Shown here: positions 1 to 10,807 of the stretch, in pieces
How the letters are laid out: each line of letters starts with the position of its first letter
Position numbering within the stretch: position 1 is the stretch's first letter
Assembly: GCA_019426215.1 (NCBI GenBank)
Contig: CM033397.1
Location: 29,700,480-29,764,479, forward strand
Direction of reading: 5' to 3'
Length of the DNA: 64,000 nt
Source: Buddleja alternifolia
Taxonomy: Eukaryota > Streptophyta > Magnoliopsida > Lamiales > Scrophulariaceae
Notes under the pieces: model-generated
What the model was told of the DNA's origin: nothing
The model's database searches: none
Seen by the model: the letters and a program-made list of their open reading frames with translations, nothing else
Program-made: the position numbers and the translations under genes

Positions 1-837
1 CATCCACCCATCGAGGTACGCCTCCCCTTTCCCAATGGATATAAAAAGAAACAGAAGGAGATGGATCCGAGTTTCCCTCGAATCTTACCTATATTGCTCA
101 ACACATTGCCAACAAAGCTTCAAGATCCCGGGAGTCTTACGATTCCTTGCACTATTGGGCCCTTATCATTCGACAAGGTTATTTGTGATTCGGGAGCTAG
201 CATCAACCTCCTTCCGTATTCTCTTTTCAGGAAGTTGGGCCTTGGCAATCCTAAACCAACTGCAATGAGCCTCCAACTCGCGGATAGATCAATCAAGAGG
301 CCAAAGGGGATAATTGAAGATGTTATTGTCCAAGTTGACAAATTCTATTTCCCGGTCGATTTTGTGGTTCTTGAGATGGATAACGACATTGATGTTCCCT
401 TGATCCTAGGAAGACCTTTCCTAGCCACTAGCAATGCCAAGATTGACGTGGGAAAAGGTAAGTTGACATTGAGGGTAAGAGATGAAAAGGTGATATTCGA
501 TGCTAATACAAACATGAAACCATCCATGGATGATCTTACTTGTTTAAATGTCAATGCTATTAACACTTTACTTGATGAAAAATGTGCAAGTGGCAAAACT
601 AAGGGCACTCTTGAGTTGGAGAATGAGGTCCCCAATGAGAACCAAGAAAAGGTGAGAGAGGAGGATTTATGCATGAAGTACATTCCACCACATAAACGTG
701 TTCATGAGATCGATAAGACAAATCCGGCACGGAGGGCTAATCTCAAAACACCGAGTTATGAGTGGACGCGAGTGAAACATGAGAAAGAAAGGAGAAATGA
801 CAAGGATATTGTCATTTTAAATGGCCCACCTATTTGA
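1..837 (+). CDS. Retrotransposon protease (partial, gag-pro polyprotein C-terminus)
   Basis: The frame is open from the window edge, so the true start lies to the left; the ATG at 61 is internal. The protein carries the retropepsin active-site motif DSGASINLLP (about base 187) followed by the flap and dimer region ending in 'PLILGRPFLAT'. It ends in a basic, Glu/Lys-rich tail at base 837. This is the family of aspartic proteases that cleave the gypsy polyprotein in the virus-like particle. No reverse transcriptase follows. The copy at 5827-6708 is nearly identical. Confidence 0.8.
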   Translation, partial: HPPIEVRLPFPNGYKKKQKEMDPSFPRILPILLNTLPTKLQDPGSLTIPCTIGPLSFDKVICDSGASINLLPYSLFRKLGLGNPKPTAMSLQLADRSIKRPKGIIEDVIVQVDKFYFPVDFVVLEMDNDIDVPLILGRPFLATSNAKIDVGKGKLTLRVRDEKVIFDANTNMKPSMDDLTCLNVNAINTLLDEKCASGKTKGTLELENEVPNENQEKVREEDLCMKYIPPHKRVHEIDKTNPARRANLKTPSYEWTRVKHEKERRNDKDIVILNGPPI

Positions 838-2509
838 ACCTCAAGGAGCGTAAAGTCAAGCTAATGACTATAAACAAGCGCTTCTTGGGAGGCAACCCAA
901 GTTTGTAAGTTTTCTTTTCTTCTTGCTTTCATTTTTGTCTTGTTTAGTTTGTTTCTTTTTGTTATGTTCAAGTATGCACTTTTGGCATACTTCTCTTTGA
1001 ATCTTGATAGTTTGTATTGTGAGTACATGACATGTAGTAGCCGAGTTTTGCTTTGGAAGATCTTTTGTTACGAATTTGAGCTTGGAAATGGATTCCACGT
1101 GAGTAAGGTTTGCTTTTTAGCACCCTTGTTGTAAGTACTCTCGGTTACCCCATTTTGAGTATGTATGATTGAGTCAACATCGAGGGCAATGTTGATTTTA
1201 AGTTTGGGGGTGGTATGAGCAGTGCTTATTGATTTTATTTGTCATGTGATCTTGTTTTTAGCTCAATTTTGGGGGAATCGTTGCTATTGCATGTGTTTTG
1301 TGCTAACGTTTTGAGAAAAATCAAGCATATGTATATAAAAAAAAATTATATGTATTTTCTTTCCAATTGATGCATTGAAATTGATTAACTTGGAAAAATG
1401 GCATGAATTCTTGAAATAATTTGAATTTAATGGAATATATATATATATCTTTGAAATTGCTCGTGGAAACACTAGACTAGGATTGATTCTTTAGATGATT
1501 CACATTGCACAATGAATCGAGGGTAGAGGAGTTGAGAGGATAACCATCTTGAGACACTTAAGGAGTTTTTCCCGGAAATATTAACTTAGATTTCTCATAA
1601 GGTTATAAGTTAAGTAGTAATTTTATATGCTAAACAATGAATTGAAAAGGACGAATTTTGGTATGACCAAAAGTGGTCAGGCTAAGACGTACCGGAGGTG
1701 AAACGTTTCATGCCTACATACTGTACTATTATGCCAATTTGAGCTTTGCTCAAGCCAAAAAGAAGTGAATTGGTTAAAAGATCTAGTTTTATTTCGTGGT
1801 CTTTGACACTCAAGTGATTAAACCCTTAGGAGTGTCTCTACACTTAATGCCCCAAAACTATCTAGTTTGGGAGTCATTGGTCTAAAGCTTGCTACATGGG
1901 TGTCTTAGAAAGCCTAATGGAATAAAACATTGCACATGATCTAGCCTTAATGAAGTTTAAATGGAAATTTCATATGAATTGAAAGTTGAATGTTTGAGAT
2001 AATGAAATTTAAATGGCTATGAGATTTTCTATAATTCTTATGCTTTGCGTTTGATCGAAAGTTGATAGATATGGGATTAATGTCCAAAATTTGGTAAGGA
2101 TGCCTCTTGACTATAATACCCTAGATTTATTTTTCACTACACCCTAGGGAGTCGTTTCAAGTATTGGTGTCACATGAGCAAAAATAGTTGATATGTATAT
2201 ATATATTTGTGAACTTTAAAAGGTTGATTTTATGTCATTCATTCTTGTTGATCATATTGAGATGTGTTGATTTGGTTGGGATTGAAAATTTGTTAGATTT
2301 TGTGGGTATATCGTATGCAAACCCTCACGAGACTATAACTCGTCCTTTGAGGTAACTCAAGGGTTTAAAGGCTTGTTGCACCCGCTAAGTGCAATCGTTT
2401 ACTCCACGAAAGTGAGTTAGTTAGTTGTTTTGTTTTCTCCCTTTGAATGATGTTGATCTTGTCTTATAGCTCTCATTGCTCGAGGACGATCAATGGGTAA
2501 GTTTGGGGG
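838..2509 (+). other. 3' untranslated tail of the gypsy element, up to the polypurine tract
   Basis: No open frame of note. It begins with the conserved post-pol motif (TTGGGAGGCAACCCAAG, about 885-901). It contains 'AAGTTTGGGGGTGG' at about 1200 and again immediately before the LTR at about 2499-2509, where 'AAGTTTGGGGG' acts as the polypurine tract. The short (TA)n run near 1435-1448 differs in length from the second copy. Confidence 0.65.
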
Positions 2510-4296
2510 TGTTGATAGGGTGTGAATTTACATGTTTTAGAGCCTCATATTTATTGGATTTATATTGGTTTATGCATGATTTATACCACATTTGCGTTTA
2601 ATTTGTGTGCTTATCGAGTAAAGGTGGAAAATCACTACAATAGAGGAATAACGCACGCAAATACAGAATTTATGCATATTTCGAGTTCGAATTTGAGGAC
2701 GTCTCCTTCAACAAAGTTGTTTATCTCTGTGTTAGCTTCACTTGGCAACTTGAATCATCCAAATCGGAGGTCTGTGGAGAGAGTTATGAAGGAAATACAA
2801 TTGTTGCGCCGAACAGAGAAGTACATGTGCCAGGATACGCCCCAGCGCCCTCCTAGTCATGCCTAGGCGTGGATAGTCCAAATGTTACTCCTTTTCAGCC
2901 TAAATTCCAGCATTATATGATGGGTAAGAATCACTTTTGGCCATAATTCAGCACATGTGTTGAGGGGTTGTCATAAGTGTGTTTCTTGGTAGATTTACTT
3001 TATGGGCGCCAAATCAGAAACAACCTCCATGTTGAAACGTAATTTAGGTATACTTAGCGACCGAATTGGACAAAATGTCCTTCTGGAAAGTTGTAGATCT
3101 ATGTTTTATCTGCACATGGGGACTTGAATCATCCAATTTGGAGATCTGTGGAGAAGTTTATGAGGAAAATACTAAGACTGCGCTGGAAAGCAAGAAAATG
3201 GCAGCATGCATGTGTTTTGTTGAAGTTTTCACATGGTTATGCTTGATGGAATTCTTAAGGGCCGAAAGTTCAGCATTTTTTAGCTGGTTGGAATCTTAAA
3301 AGCCAAACTTTAAGCATCACCTTAGGTGGAATTCTCATTGGGGAACTTTAATGGGAATTCTTAATGCATACTTTAGTGGAATTTTGGCTATAAAAGGAGG
3401 GGGAACCCATACTCTTCATCATTCACTATCAATTTCAGATTCTTGGAGGAGAGGGGGGGCAGCCCCTAATCTGATTTCTCCACCATTCATCACCATTCTT
3501 CATCACTCTTGGAGGGGAAAACTAGAGGAAGGAAAAGAGCTTGGGGATTGAAGGCTCAACTTCAAGATCCATCATCATTCACCATTTAGGGAGTTTTTAA
3601 GAGCTTTTCATTTCATTTATGTCTATGAATATTTCTCTTATGTCTTTTATGCTTTCAATTATGAACTAAATTCGTAAGACTAGGGCCATGTAAGGCCAAA
3701 TTGTGATATATGCTTACAATAGATGATTGTTGAGGTTGTTCTTATATTGTTATGTGATGTGAATTGTGTTTTTGTCTATCTTGCATATACTTGATCACTA
3801 TATGTTAGAATCTTATGCCTAGGTTAATATTTCGGGAGAAAATTGACTTAGGGTGCAAGAAATTCACATCATGACCCGCAACTAATGAGGAATTGCCCTA
3901 GACATAGGTAAAGATTCCCGGGTGAAGTCGTTCGATTCAAATCGAGTGAACTCTAGTACATTAATGCATGTTTAGTGGTTAGATTTTCGGATAGGGATAT
4001 TTGGGAAATCACGATCTAAGTATAGGAGTTTATACGCGAGACATCGGTTATTCTCTACCTTAGGAGTTTTCACCATAACAATATAAGAGTAATTCTACAA
4101 CAAGAGCCTTTATAAGTATATTTGATCAATTTGGACCTAGCATGTGCCTTAGTCTCGCTTTATAATTGGTTTTAATTCATTTGCGTAACCTTGTTCTTAT
4201 TGTACACGTTTTTACATTTAAGTTACTTTTATTGTAGTTGTTTTTTGTATAAAATCATAAACTAGAATTCAAGTCTCCGTGGTTCGACAACCCGGG
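2510..4296 (+). repeat. Middle LTR of the gypsy array, 3' end and primer-binding site deleted
   Basis: It starts TGTTGATAGG just after the polypurine tract, as the LTR at 8383 does. It runs parallel to that LTR until 'GACAACCCGG' (about 4288-4297), then switches to 'GGACTTTTT'. The intact copy has about 75 more bases ending GTGTCAACA. The switch is at a shared CCGG, and the sequence after it resembles the leader that follows the 'GGCGCCGTTGCCGGGGA' primer-binding site in related elements. I infer a microhomology deletion removing the LTR end plus the PBS. Confidence 0.75.
3389..3397 (+). promoter_or_regulatory. TATA box of the gypsy LTR
   Basis: TATAAAAGG lies inside the LTR. The same motif is at 9261-9269 in the second LTR. 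The position in the second half of the LTR fits the U3/R boundary of plant LTR promoters. Confidence 0.55.
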
Positions 4297-4437
4297 GACT
4301 TTTTCATTTTAGTTTTTGATTTTTTTTGTTTAAATTTTTATAATTCTTAGTTTTTCGTTTATTTCTAACCTTTCTTTTATTTTATTATTCTAAATTTTTT
4401 TTTCTTGTGTTTATTTGTTAGGTGTAATTTGTGGTGC

Positions 4438-5830
4438 ATGACCCGCTCTTCTAACGAGCCCCTATACAATTTTGAGCTGGAGATAGAGCGTGTTTTTCGA
4501 TCTAGTAGACAAGCTCGAGAAATGGCCGACAATCTAAATCCAAATGGGAATTTTCCCGACATAAATCTTCCGGAAAATAGGGAATGGCTGCAAAATCTTT
4601 TCCAAGCTATGCAACCGGCACCTCCTCAAAGACTTCCATCGGTCCGGGAAAGTCTACCTCCAAGGGTCCACACCATACCGGGACCCGTGATTTTCCAAAT
4701 TTCTATGCACCAAATTATCACATTTCGTCACACATCTTTAGCATGGTGCAAAGCGAACCCTTCTATGGAGAGCCCCATGAATCACCTCATGAGCATTTGG
4801 AGACTTTAGACGACACTCTCATGACTACCCAATTTCATCCACGGGATCTTGATGCAATTCGTCTAAGAGTCTTCCACTTCTCATTAAAGGAAAGGGCGAC
4901 CATGTGGTACAAGTCTCTACCACCCCAATCCATCACAACATGGGGACAATTGGTTGATGTCTTTTTGAGCAAATTCTTTCCACCCTCCAAAATCAACGAG
5001 CTAAGGAGCAATATTAAAGAGTTTAAGCAAGGGAATCATGAGTCCTTAGCCGAGGCATGGGCTAGATATAAAAACATGCTCCGAAAATGCCCGGATCACA
5101 ACCTAAAGTTGAGCGAGCAAGTACTACGATTCCATGATGGAGTCCGACGCGCATCCGAAATAGGCTCAATGCCGGCGCCGGTGGTGATCTCCTTGGGCTC
5201 GATTGCCAAAGTGTGTGGGACAAGATTGAGCAATTAGCCCGGGAAGATGAACTCTATCTCGATGATGATGAAGTCACACCCACCAGAAAAATTGCTTGTG
5301 TTCAAGAAGAAGTTGCTTTGGAAACAATGGTTGGCAATGTTAACTATGTTGGAAATGCCAATCGACCTCAATTGAATTTTCATATGCCCAAAAATTTTCC
5401 AGGAAGGCCAAATCCGGCACAAAACGCTCATACCGGTATCTATCAAGCACCAAGGCCTTCATTCAACAACAATCAAGCTCAAAGGCAAGGCAATCCTCAT
5501 GTACAAAGGCAAGTTAGGCCTCCCACAACCGATGAACGTCTCGATGAGGAAATAAAGAAATCGGATACAGCAATCAACGAACTCCGTAGTATGATGAAGG
5601 ATTTGATGATGGAGATGAAGGATATGAAGACACAAATGGGTCAAATGGCAAGGGCGATCAGCGAGAGAGCCCCGGGAACTTTACCAAGTGACACGGAAAA
5701 GAACCCGAAAGAGCAATGCTATGCAATTACCTTGAGAAGTGGCAAACATGTAGCAAATGATGTTGTTCGCACATCGGCGCCCGAGCGCCCAGACAGCCAC
5801 GCCCAGGCGCCAATTGCTGCGCCCAGGTGC
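4438..5830 (+). pseudogene. Gypsy gag, broken by frameshifts
   Basis: The ATG at 4438 (MTRSSNEP) begins a Retrotrans_gag protein. Frame 1 runs to about 4680. Frame 2 (about 4660-5235) carries the gag core 'LKERATMWYKSLPPQSITTW' and 'FPPSKINELRSNIKEFKQ'. Frame 3 (5213-5830) carries the C-terminal part, with a Met-rich coiled segment (about 5590-5650) and 'CYAITLRSGK'. The frame then shifts again into the protease at 5827. These three shifts mean that no continuous gag-pro can be made. No CCHC zinc knuckle is visible. Confidence 0.8.
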
Positions 5831-6708
5831 CACGTCCTGGTTCTTCCGAATTCGGCTCTTCGACTCCAACGCATCCACCCATCGAGGTACGCCTCCCCTT
5901 TCCCAATGGATATAAAAAGAAACAGAAGGAGATGGATCCGAGTTTCCCCCGAATCTTGCCTATATTGCTCAACACATTGCCAACAAAGCTTCAAGATCCC
6001 GGGAGTCTTACGATTCCTTGCACTATTGGGCCCTTATCATTCGACAAGGTTATTTGTGATTCGGGAGCTAGCATCAACCTCCTTCCGTATTCTCTTTTCA
6101 GGAAGTTGGGCCTTGGCAATCCTAAACCAACTGCAATGAGCCTCCAACTCGCGGATAGATCAATCAAGAGGCCAAAGGGGATAATTGAAGATGTTATTGT
6201 CCAAGTTGACAAATTCTATTTCCCGGTCGATTTTGTGGTTCTTGAGATGGATAACGACATTGATGTTCCCTTGATCCTAGGAAGACCTTTCCTAGCCACT
6301 AGCAATGCCAAGATTGACGTGGGAAAAGGTAAGTTGACATTGAGGGTAAGAGATGAAAAGGTGATATTCGATGCTAATACAAACATGAAACCATCCATGG
6401 ATGATCTTACTTGTTTAAATGTCAATGCTATTAACACTTTACTTGATGAAAAATGTGCAAGTGGCAAAACTAAGGGCACTCTTGAGTTGGAGAATGAGGT
6501 CCCCAATGAGAACCAAGAAAAGGTGAGAGAGGAGGATTTATGCATGAAGTACATTCCACCACATAAACGTGTTCATGAGATCGATAAGACAAATCCGGCA
6601 CGGAGGGCTAATCTCAAAACACCGAGTTATGAGTGGACGCGAGTGAAACATGAGAAAGAAAGGAGAAATGACAAGGATATTGTCATTTTAAATGGCCCAC
6701 CTATTTGA
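5827..6708 (+). CDS. Retrotransposon protease, second tandem copy
   Basis: It has the same retropepsin domain as the copy at the left edge, with active site DSGASINLLP near base 6060. From base 5872 the two copies differ at only about two positions within the coding part. The frame opens in a Pro/Ala-rich linker (5761-5880) that joins gag to protease. It is followed at 6709 by the post-pol tail, not by reverse transcriptase. Confidence 0.75.
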   Translation: MPRPGSSEFGSSTPTHPPIEVRLPFPNGYKKKQKEMDPSFPRILPILLNTLPTKLQDPGSLTIPCTIGPLSFDKVICDSGASINLLPYSLFRKLGLGNPKPTAMSLQLADRSIKRPKGIIEDVIVQVDKFYFPVDFVVLEMDNDIDVPLILGRPFLATSNAKIDVGKGKLTLRVRDEKVIFDANTNMKPSMDDLTCLNVNAINTLLDEKCASGKTKGTLELENEVPNENQEKVREEDLCMKYIPPHKRVHEIDKTNPARRANLKTPSYEWTRVKHEKERRNDKDIVILNGPPI

Positions 6709-8382
6709 ACCTCAAGGAGCGTAAAGTCAAGCTAATGACTATAAACAAGCGTTTCTTGGGAGGCAACCCAAGTTTGTAAGTTTTCTTTTCTTCTTGCTTT
6801 CATTTTTGTCTTGTTTAGTTTGTTTCTTTTTGTTATGTTCAAGTATGCACTTTTGGCATACTTCTCTTTGAATCTTGATAGTTTGTATTGTGAGTACATG
6901 ACATGTAGTAGCCGAGTTTTGCTTTGGAAGATCTTTTGTTACGAATTTGAGCTTGGAAATGGATTCCACGTGAGTAAGGTTTGCTTTTTAGCACCCTTGT
7001 TGTAAGTACTCTCGGTTACCCCATTTTGAGTATGTATGATTGAGTCAACATCGAGGGCAATGTTGATTTTAAGTTTGGGGGTGGTATGAGCAGTGCTTAT
7101 TGATTTTATTTGTCATGTGATCTTGTTTTTAGCTCAATTTTGGGGGAATCGTTGCTATTGCATGTGTTTTGTGCTAACGTTTTGAGAAAAATCAAGCATA
7201 TGTATATAAAAAAAAATTATATGTATTTTCTTTCCAATTGATGCATTGAAATTGATTAACTTGGAAAAATGGCATGAATTCTTGAAATAATTTGAATTTA
7301 ATGGAATATATATATATATATCTTTGAAATTGCTCGTGGAAACACTAGACTAGGATTGATTCTTTAGATGATTCACATTGCACAATGAATCGAGGGTAGA
7401 GGAGTTGAGAGGATAACCATCTTGAGACACTTAAGGAGTTTTTCCCGGAAATATTAACTTAGATTTCTCATAAGGTTATAAGTTAAGTAGTAATTTTATA
7501 TGCTAAACAATGAATTGAAAAGGACGAATTTTGGTATGACCAAAAGTGGTCAGGCTAAGACGTACCGGAGGTGAAACGTTTCATGCCTACATACTGTACT
7601 ATTATGCCAATTTGAGCTTTGCTCAAGCCAAAAAGAAGTGAATTGGTTAAAAGATCTAGTTTTATTTCGTGGCCTTTGACACTCGAGTGATTAAACCCTT
7701 AGGAGTGTCTCTACACTTAATGCCCCAAAACTATCTAGTTTGGGAGTCATTGGTCTAAAGCTTGCTACATGGGTGTCATAGAAAGCCTAATGGAATAAAA
7801 CATTGCACATGATCTAGCCTTAATGAAGTTTAAATGGAAATTTCATATGAATTGAAAGTTGAATGTTTGAGATAATGAAATTTAAATGGCTATGAGATTT
7901 TCTATAATTCTTATGCTTTGCGTTTGATCGAAAGTTGATAGATATGGGATTAATGTCCAAAATTTGGTAAGGATGCCTCTTGACTATAATACCCTAGATT
8001 TATTTTTCACTACACCCTAGGGAGTCGTTTCAAGTATTGGTGTCACATGAGCAAAAATAGTTGATATGTATATATATATTTGTGAACTTTAAAAGGTTGA
8101 TTTTATGTCATTCATTCTTGTTGATCATATTGAGATGTGTTGATTTGGTTGGGATTGAAAATTTGTTAGATTTTGTGGGTATATCGTATGCAAACCCTCA
8201 CGAGACTATAACTCGTCCTTTGAGGTAACTCAAGGGTTTAAAGGCTTGTTGCACCCGCTAAGTGCAATCGTTTACTCCACGAAAGTGAGTTAGTTAGTTG
8301 TTTTGTTTTCTCCCTTTGAATGATGTTGATCTTGTCTTATAGCTCTCATTGCTCGAGGACGATCAATGGGTAAGTTTGGGGG
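6709..8382 (+). other. 3' untranslated tail of the gypsy element, second copy
   Basis: It matches 838-2509 apart from a few substitutions and a longer (TA)n run near 7306-7320. It ends in the 'AAGTTTGGGGG' polypurine tract at about 8372-8382. No gene is seen. Confidence 0.65.
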
Positions 8383-10244
8383 TGTTGATAGGGTGTGAAT
8401 TTACATGTTTTAGAGCCTCATATTTATTGGATTTATATTGGTTTATGCATGATTTATACCACATTTGCGTTTAATTTGTGTGCTTATCGAGTAAAGGTGG
8501 AAAATCACTACAATAGAGGACTAACGCACGCAAATATAGAATTTATGCATATTTCGAGTTCGAATTTGAGGACGTCTCCTTCCACAAAGTTGTTTATCTC
8601 TGTATTAGCTTCACTTGTCAACTTGAATCATCCAAATCGAAGGTCTGTGGAAAGAGTTATGAAGGAAATACAATTATTGCGCTGAACAGAGAAGTACATG
8701 TGCCAGGATACGCCCCAGCGCCCTCCTAGTCATGCCTAGGCGTGGATAGTCCAAATGTTACTCCTTTTCAGCCTAAATTCCAGCATTATATGATGGGTAA
8801 GAATCACTTTTGGCCATAATTCAGCACATGTGTTGAGGGGTTGTCATAAGTGTGTTTCTTGGTAGATTTACTTTATGGGCGCCAAATCAGAAACAACCTC
8901 CATGTTGAAACGTAATTTAGTTATACTTAGCGACCGAATTGGACAAATGTCCTTCTGAAACGTTGTAGATCTATGTTTCATCTGCACATGGGGACTTGAA
9001 TCATCCAATTTGGAGATCTGTGGAGAAGTTTATGAGGAAACTACTAAGACTGCGCTGGAAAGCAAGAAAATGGCAGCATGCATGTGTTTTGTTGAAGTTT
9101 TCACATGGTTATGCTTGGTGGAATTCTTAAGGGCCGAAAGTTCAGCATTTTTTAGCTGGTTGGAATCTTAAAAGCCAAACTTTAAGCATCACCTCAGGTG
9201 GAATTCTCATTGGGGAACTTTAATGGGAATTCTTCATGCATACTTTAGTGGAATTTTGGCTATAAAAGGAGGGGGAACCCATACTTTTCATCATTCACTA
9301 TCAATTTCAGATTCTTGGAGGAGAGGGGGGGCAGCCCCTAATCTGATTTCTCCACCATTCATCACCATTCTTCATCACTCTTGGAGGGGAAAACTAGAGG
9401 AAGGAAAAGAGCTTGGGGATTGAAGGCTCAACTTCAAGATCCATCATCATTCACCATTTAGGCAGTTTTGAAGAGCTTTTCATTTCATTTATGTCTATGA
9501 ATATTTCTCTTATGTCTTTTATGCTTTCAATTATGAACTAAATTCGTAAGACTAGGGCCATGTAAGGCCAAATTGTAATATATGCTTACAATAGATGATT
9601 GTTGAGGTTGTTCTTATATTGTTATGTGATGTGAATTGTGTTTTTGTCTATCTTGCATATACTTGATCACTATATGTTAGAATCTTATGCCTAGGTTAAT
9701 ATTTCGGGAGAAAATTGACTTAGGGTGCAAGAAATTCACATCATGACCCGCAACTAATGAGGAATTGCCCTAAACATAGGTAAAGATTCCCGGGTGAAGT
9801 CGTTCGATTCAAATCGAGTGAACTCTAGTACATTAATGCATGTTTAGTGGTTAGATTTTCGGATAGGGATATTTGGGAAATCACGATCTAAGTATAGGAG
9901 TTTATACGCGAGACATCGGTTATTCTCTACCTTAGGAGTTTTCACCATAACAATATAAGAGTAATTCTACAACAAGAGCCTTTATAAGTATATTTGATCA
10001 ATTTGGACCTAGAATGTGCCTTAGTCTCCCTTTATAATTGGTTTTAATTCATTTGCATAACCTTGTTCTTATTGTACACGTTTTTACATTTAAGTTACTT
10101 TTATTGTAGTTGTTTTTTGTATAAAATCATAAACTAGAATTCAAGTCTCCGTGGTTCGACAACCCGGACTTTTCGTCCACACTTATTACTACACACGACT
10201 AGTGTACTTGCTATCATAGCACGTTAGCTTTTAGCGTGTCAACA
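8383..10244 (+). repeat. Complete right-hand LTR of the gypsy array
   Basis: It is 1862 bases, starting TGTTGA and ending TCAACA, the short inverted termini of an LTR. It is preceded by a polypurine tract and carries a TATA box at 9261. The base after the end is already inside another element's integrase frame, so this is the outer boundary of the array. By eye it differs from the middle LTR at roughly 25 positions over 1.79 kb. Confidence 0.8.
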
Positions 10245-10720
10245 ATCAAGAAAGACAGTCTAGGAACATCCCCTTTCCAATTAGTATATGGCCACGAGGC
10301 AGTAATTCCTTTGGAAATCAATATTAAATCTAGACGAATACTCAAACAAGCACAACTTTCAACTGAAGAATACATGGAAAATATGAATATCGAAAAACTA
10401 AACCATGAAATATTGCAAGTTCAAGCATTGCAACAAATAGAACTTCAAAAGAATAGAATCGAAAGAAGTTATAATAAAAAAATTAAAGGTAAGATCTTTC
10501 GAAGTAGGGGACCTAGTTTGGAAAATGATTTTACCTTAAGGTTCAAAAGATAATTTTTATGGGAAATGGTCATCTAAATGGGAAGGACCATTTTTAATTT
10601 CGAATAAATTATCTGGGAATGCTTTCGAACTCCAATGGATGAATGGGGACAAGTATGGTAAAGCATTAAATGCAAGATATCTAAAGAAATACACACCAAG
10701 TATATGGAAAGAAAACGAAA
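10245..10720 (+). pseudogene. Ty3/gypsy integrase C-terminus, interrupted by the array to its left
   Basis: The frame enters directly from the LTR end and reads 'SLGTSPFQLVYGHEAVIPLE', the conserved end of the gypsy integrase catalytic core. After a frameshift near 10555 it continues as 'KWEGPFLIS' and ends near 'LNARYLKKYTPSIW', the C-terminal DNA-binding region. The N-terminal integrase and the rest of pol lie left of the window, beyond the inserted array. This is therefore the host element of the tandem array. Confidence 0.75.
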
Positions 10721-10807
10721 CCATTATATTCAAAAGGTTACCCGCAACGGGCAAAAACTTCTTGAAAATCAAAGCGAAAACATTAAAGAAGCATTACTCA
10801 ACCTTGT

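Larger units (their letters stand above)
1..10244 (+). mobile_element. Tandem array of a gag-protease-only Ty3/gypsy LTR retrotransposon
   Basis: The order is internal (1-2509), LTR (2510-4296), internal (4297-8382), LTR (8383-10244). Bases 1-4296 recur at 5872-10170 almost unchanged. In both internal segments the protease frame is followed directly by the A/T-rich 3' tail usual after gypsy pol (a 'GGGAGGCAACCC' motif and two 'AAGTTTGGGGG' tracts), so reverse transcriptase, RNase H and integrase are absent. That matches the non-autonomous gag-pro type of plant gypsy elements, which depend on an autonomous partner. The array continues beyond the left edge. The LTR-internal-LTR-internal-LTR order suggests unequal recombination between LTRs rather than two separate insertions. 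Confidence 0.85.

Noticed and set aside
345..683. Minus-strand 112-residue frame (and its copy at 6216-6554)
   Set aside because: It lies antisense to the retrotransposon protease, which has clear motifs.
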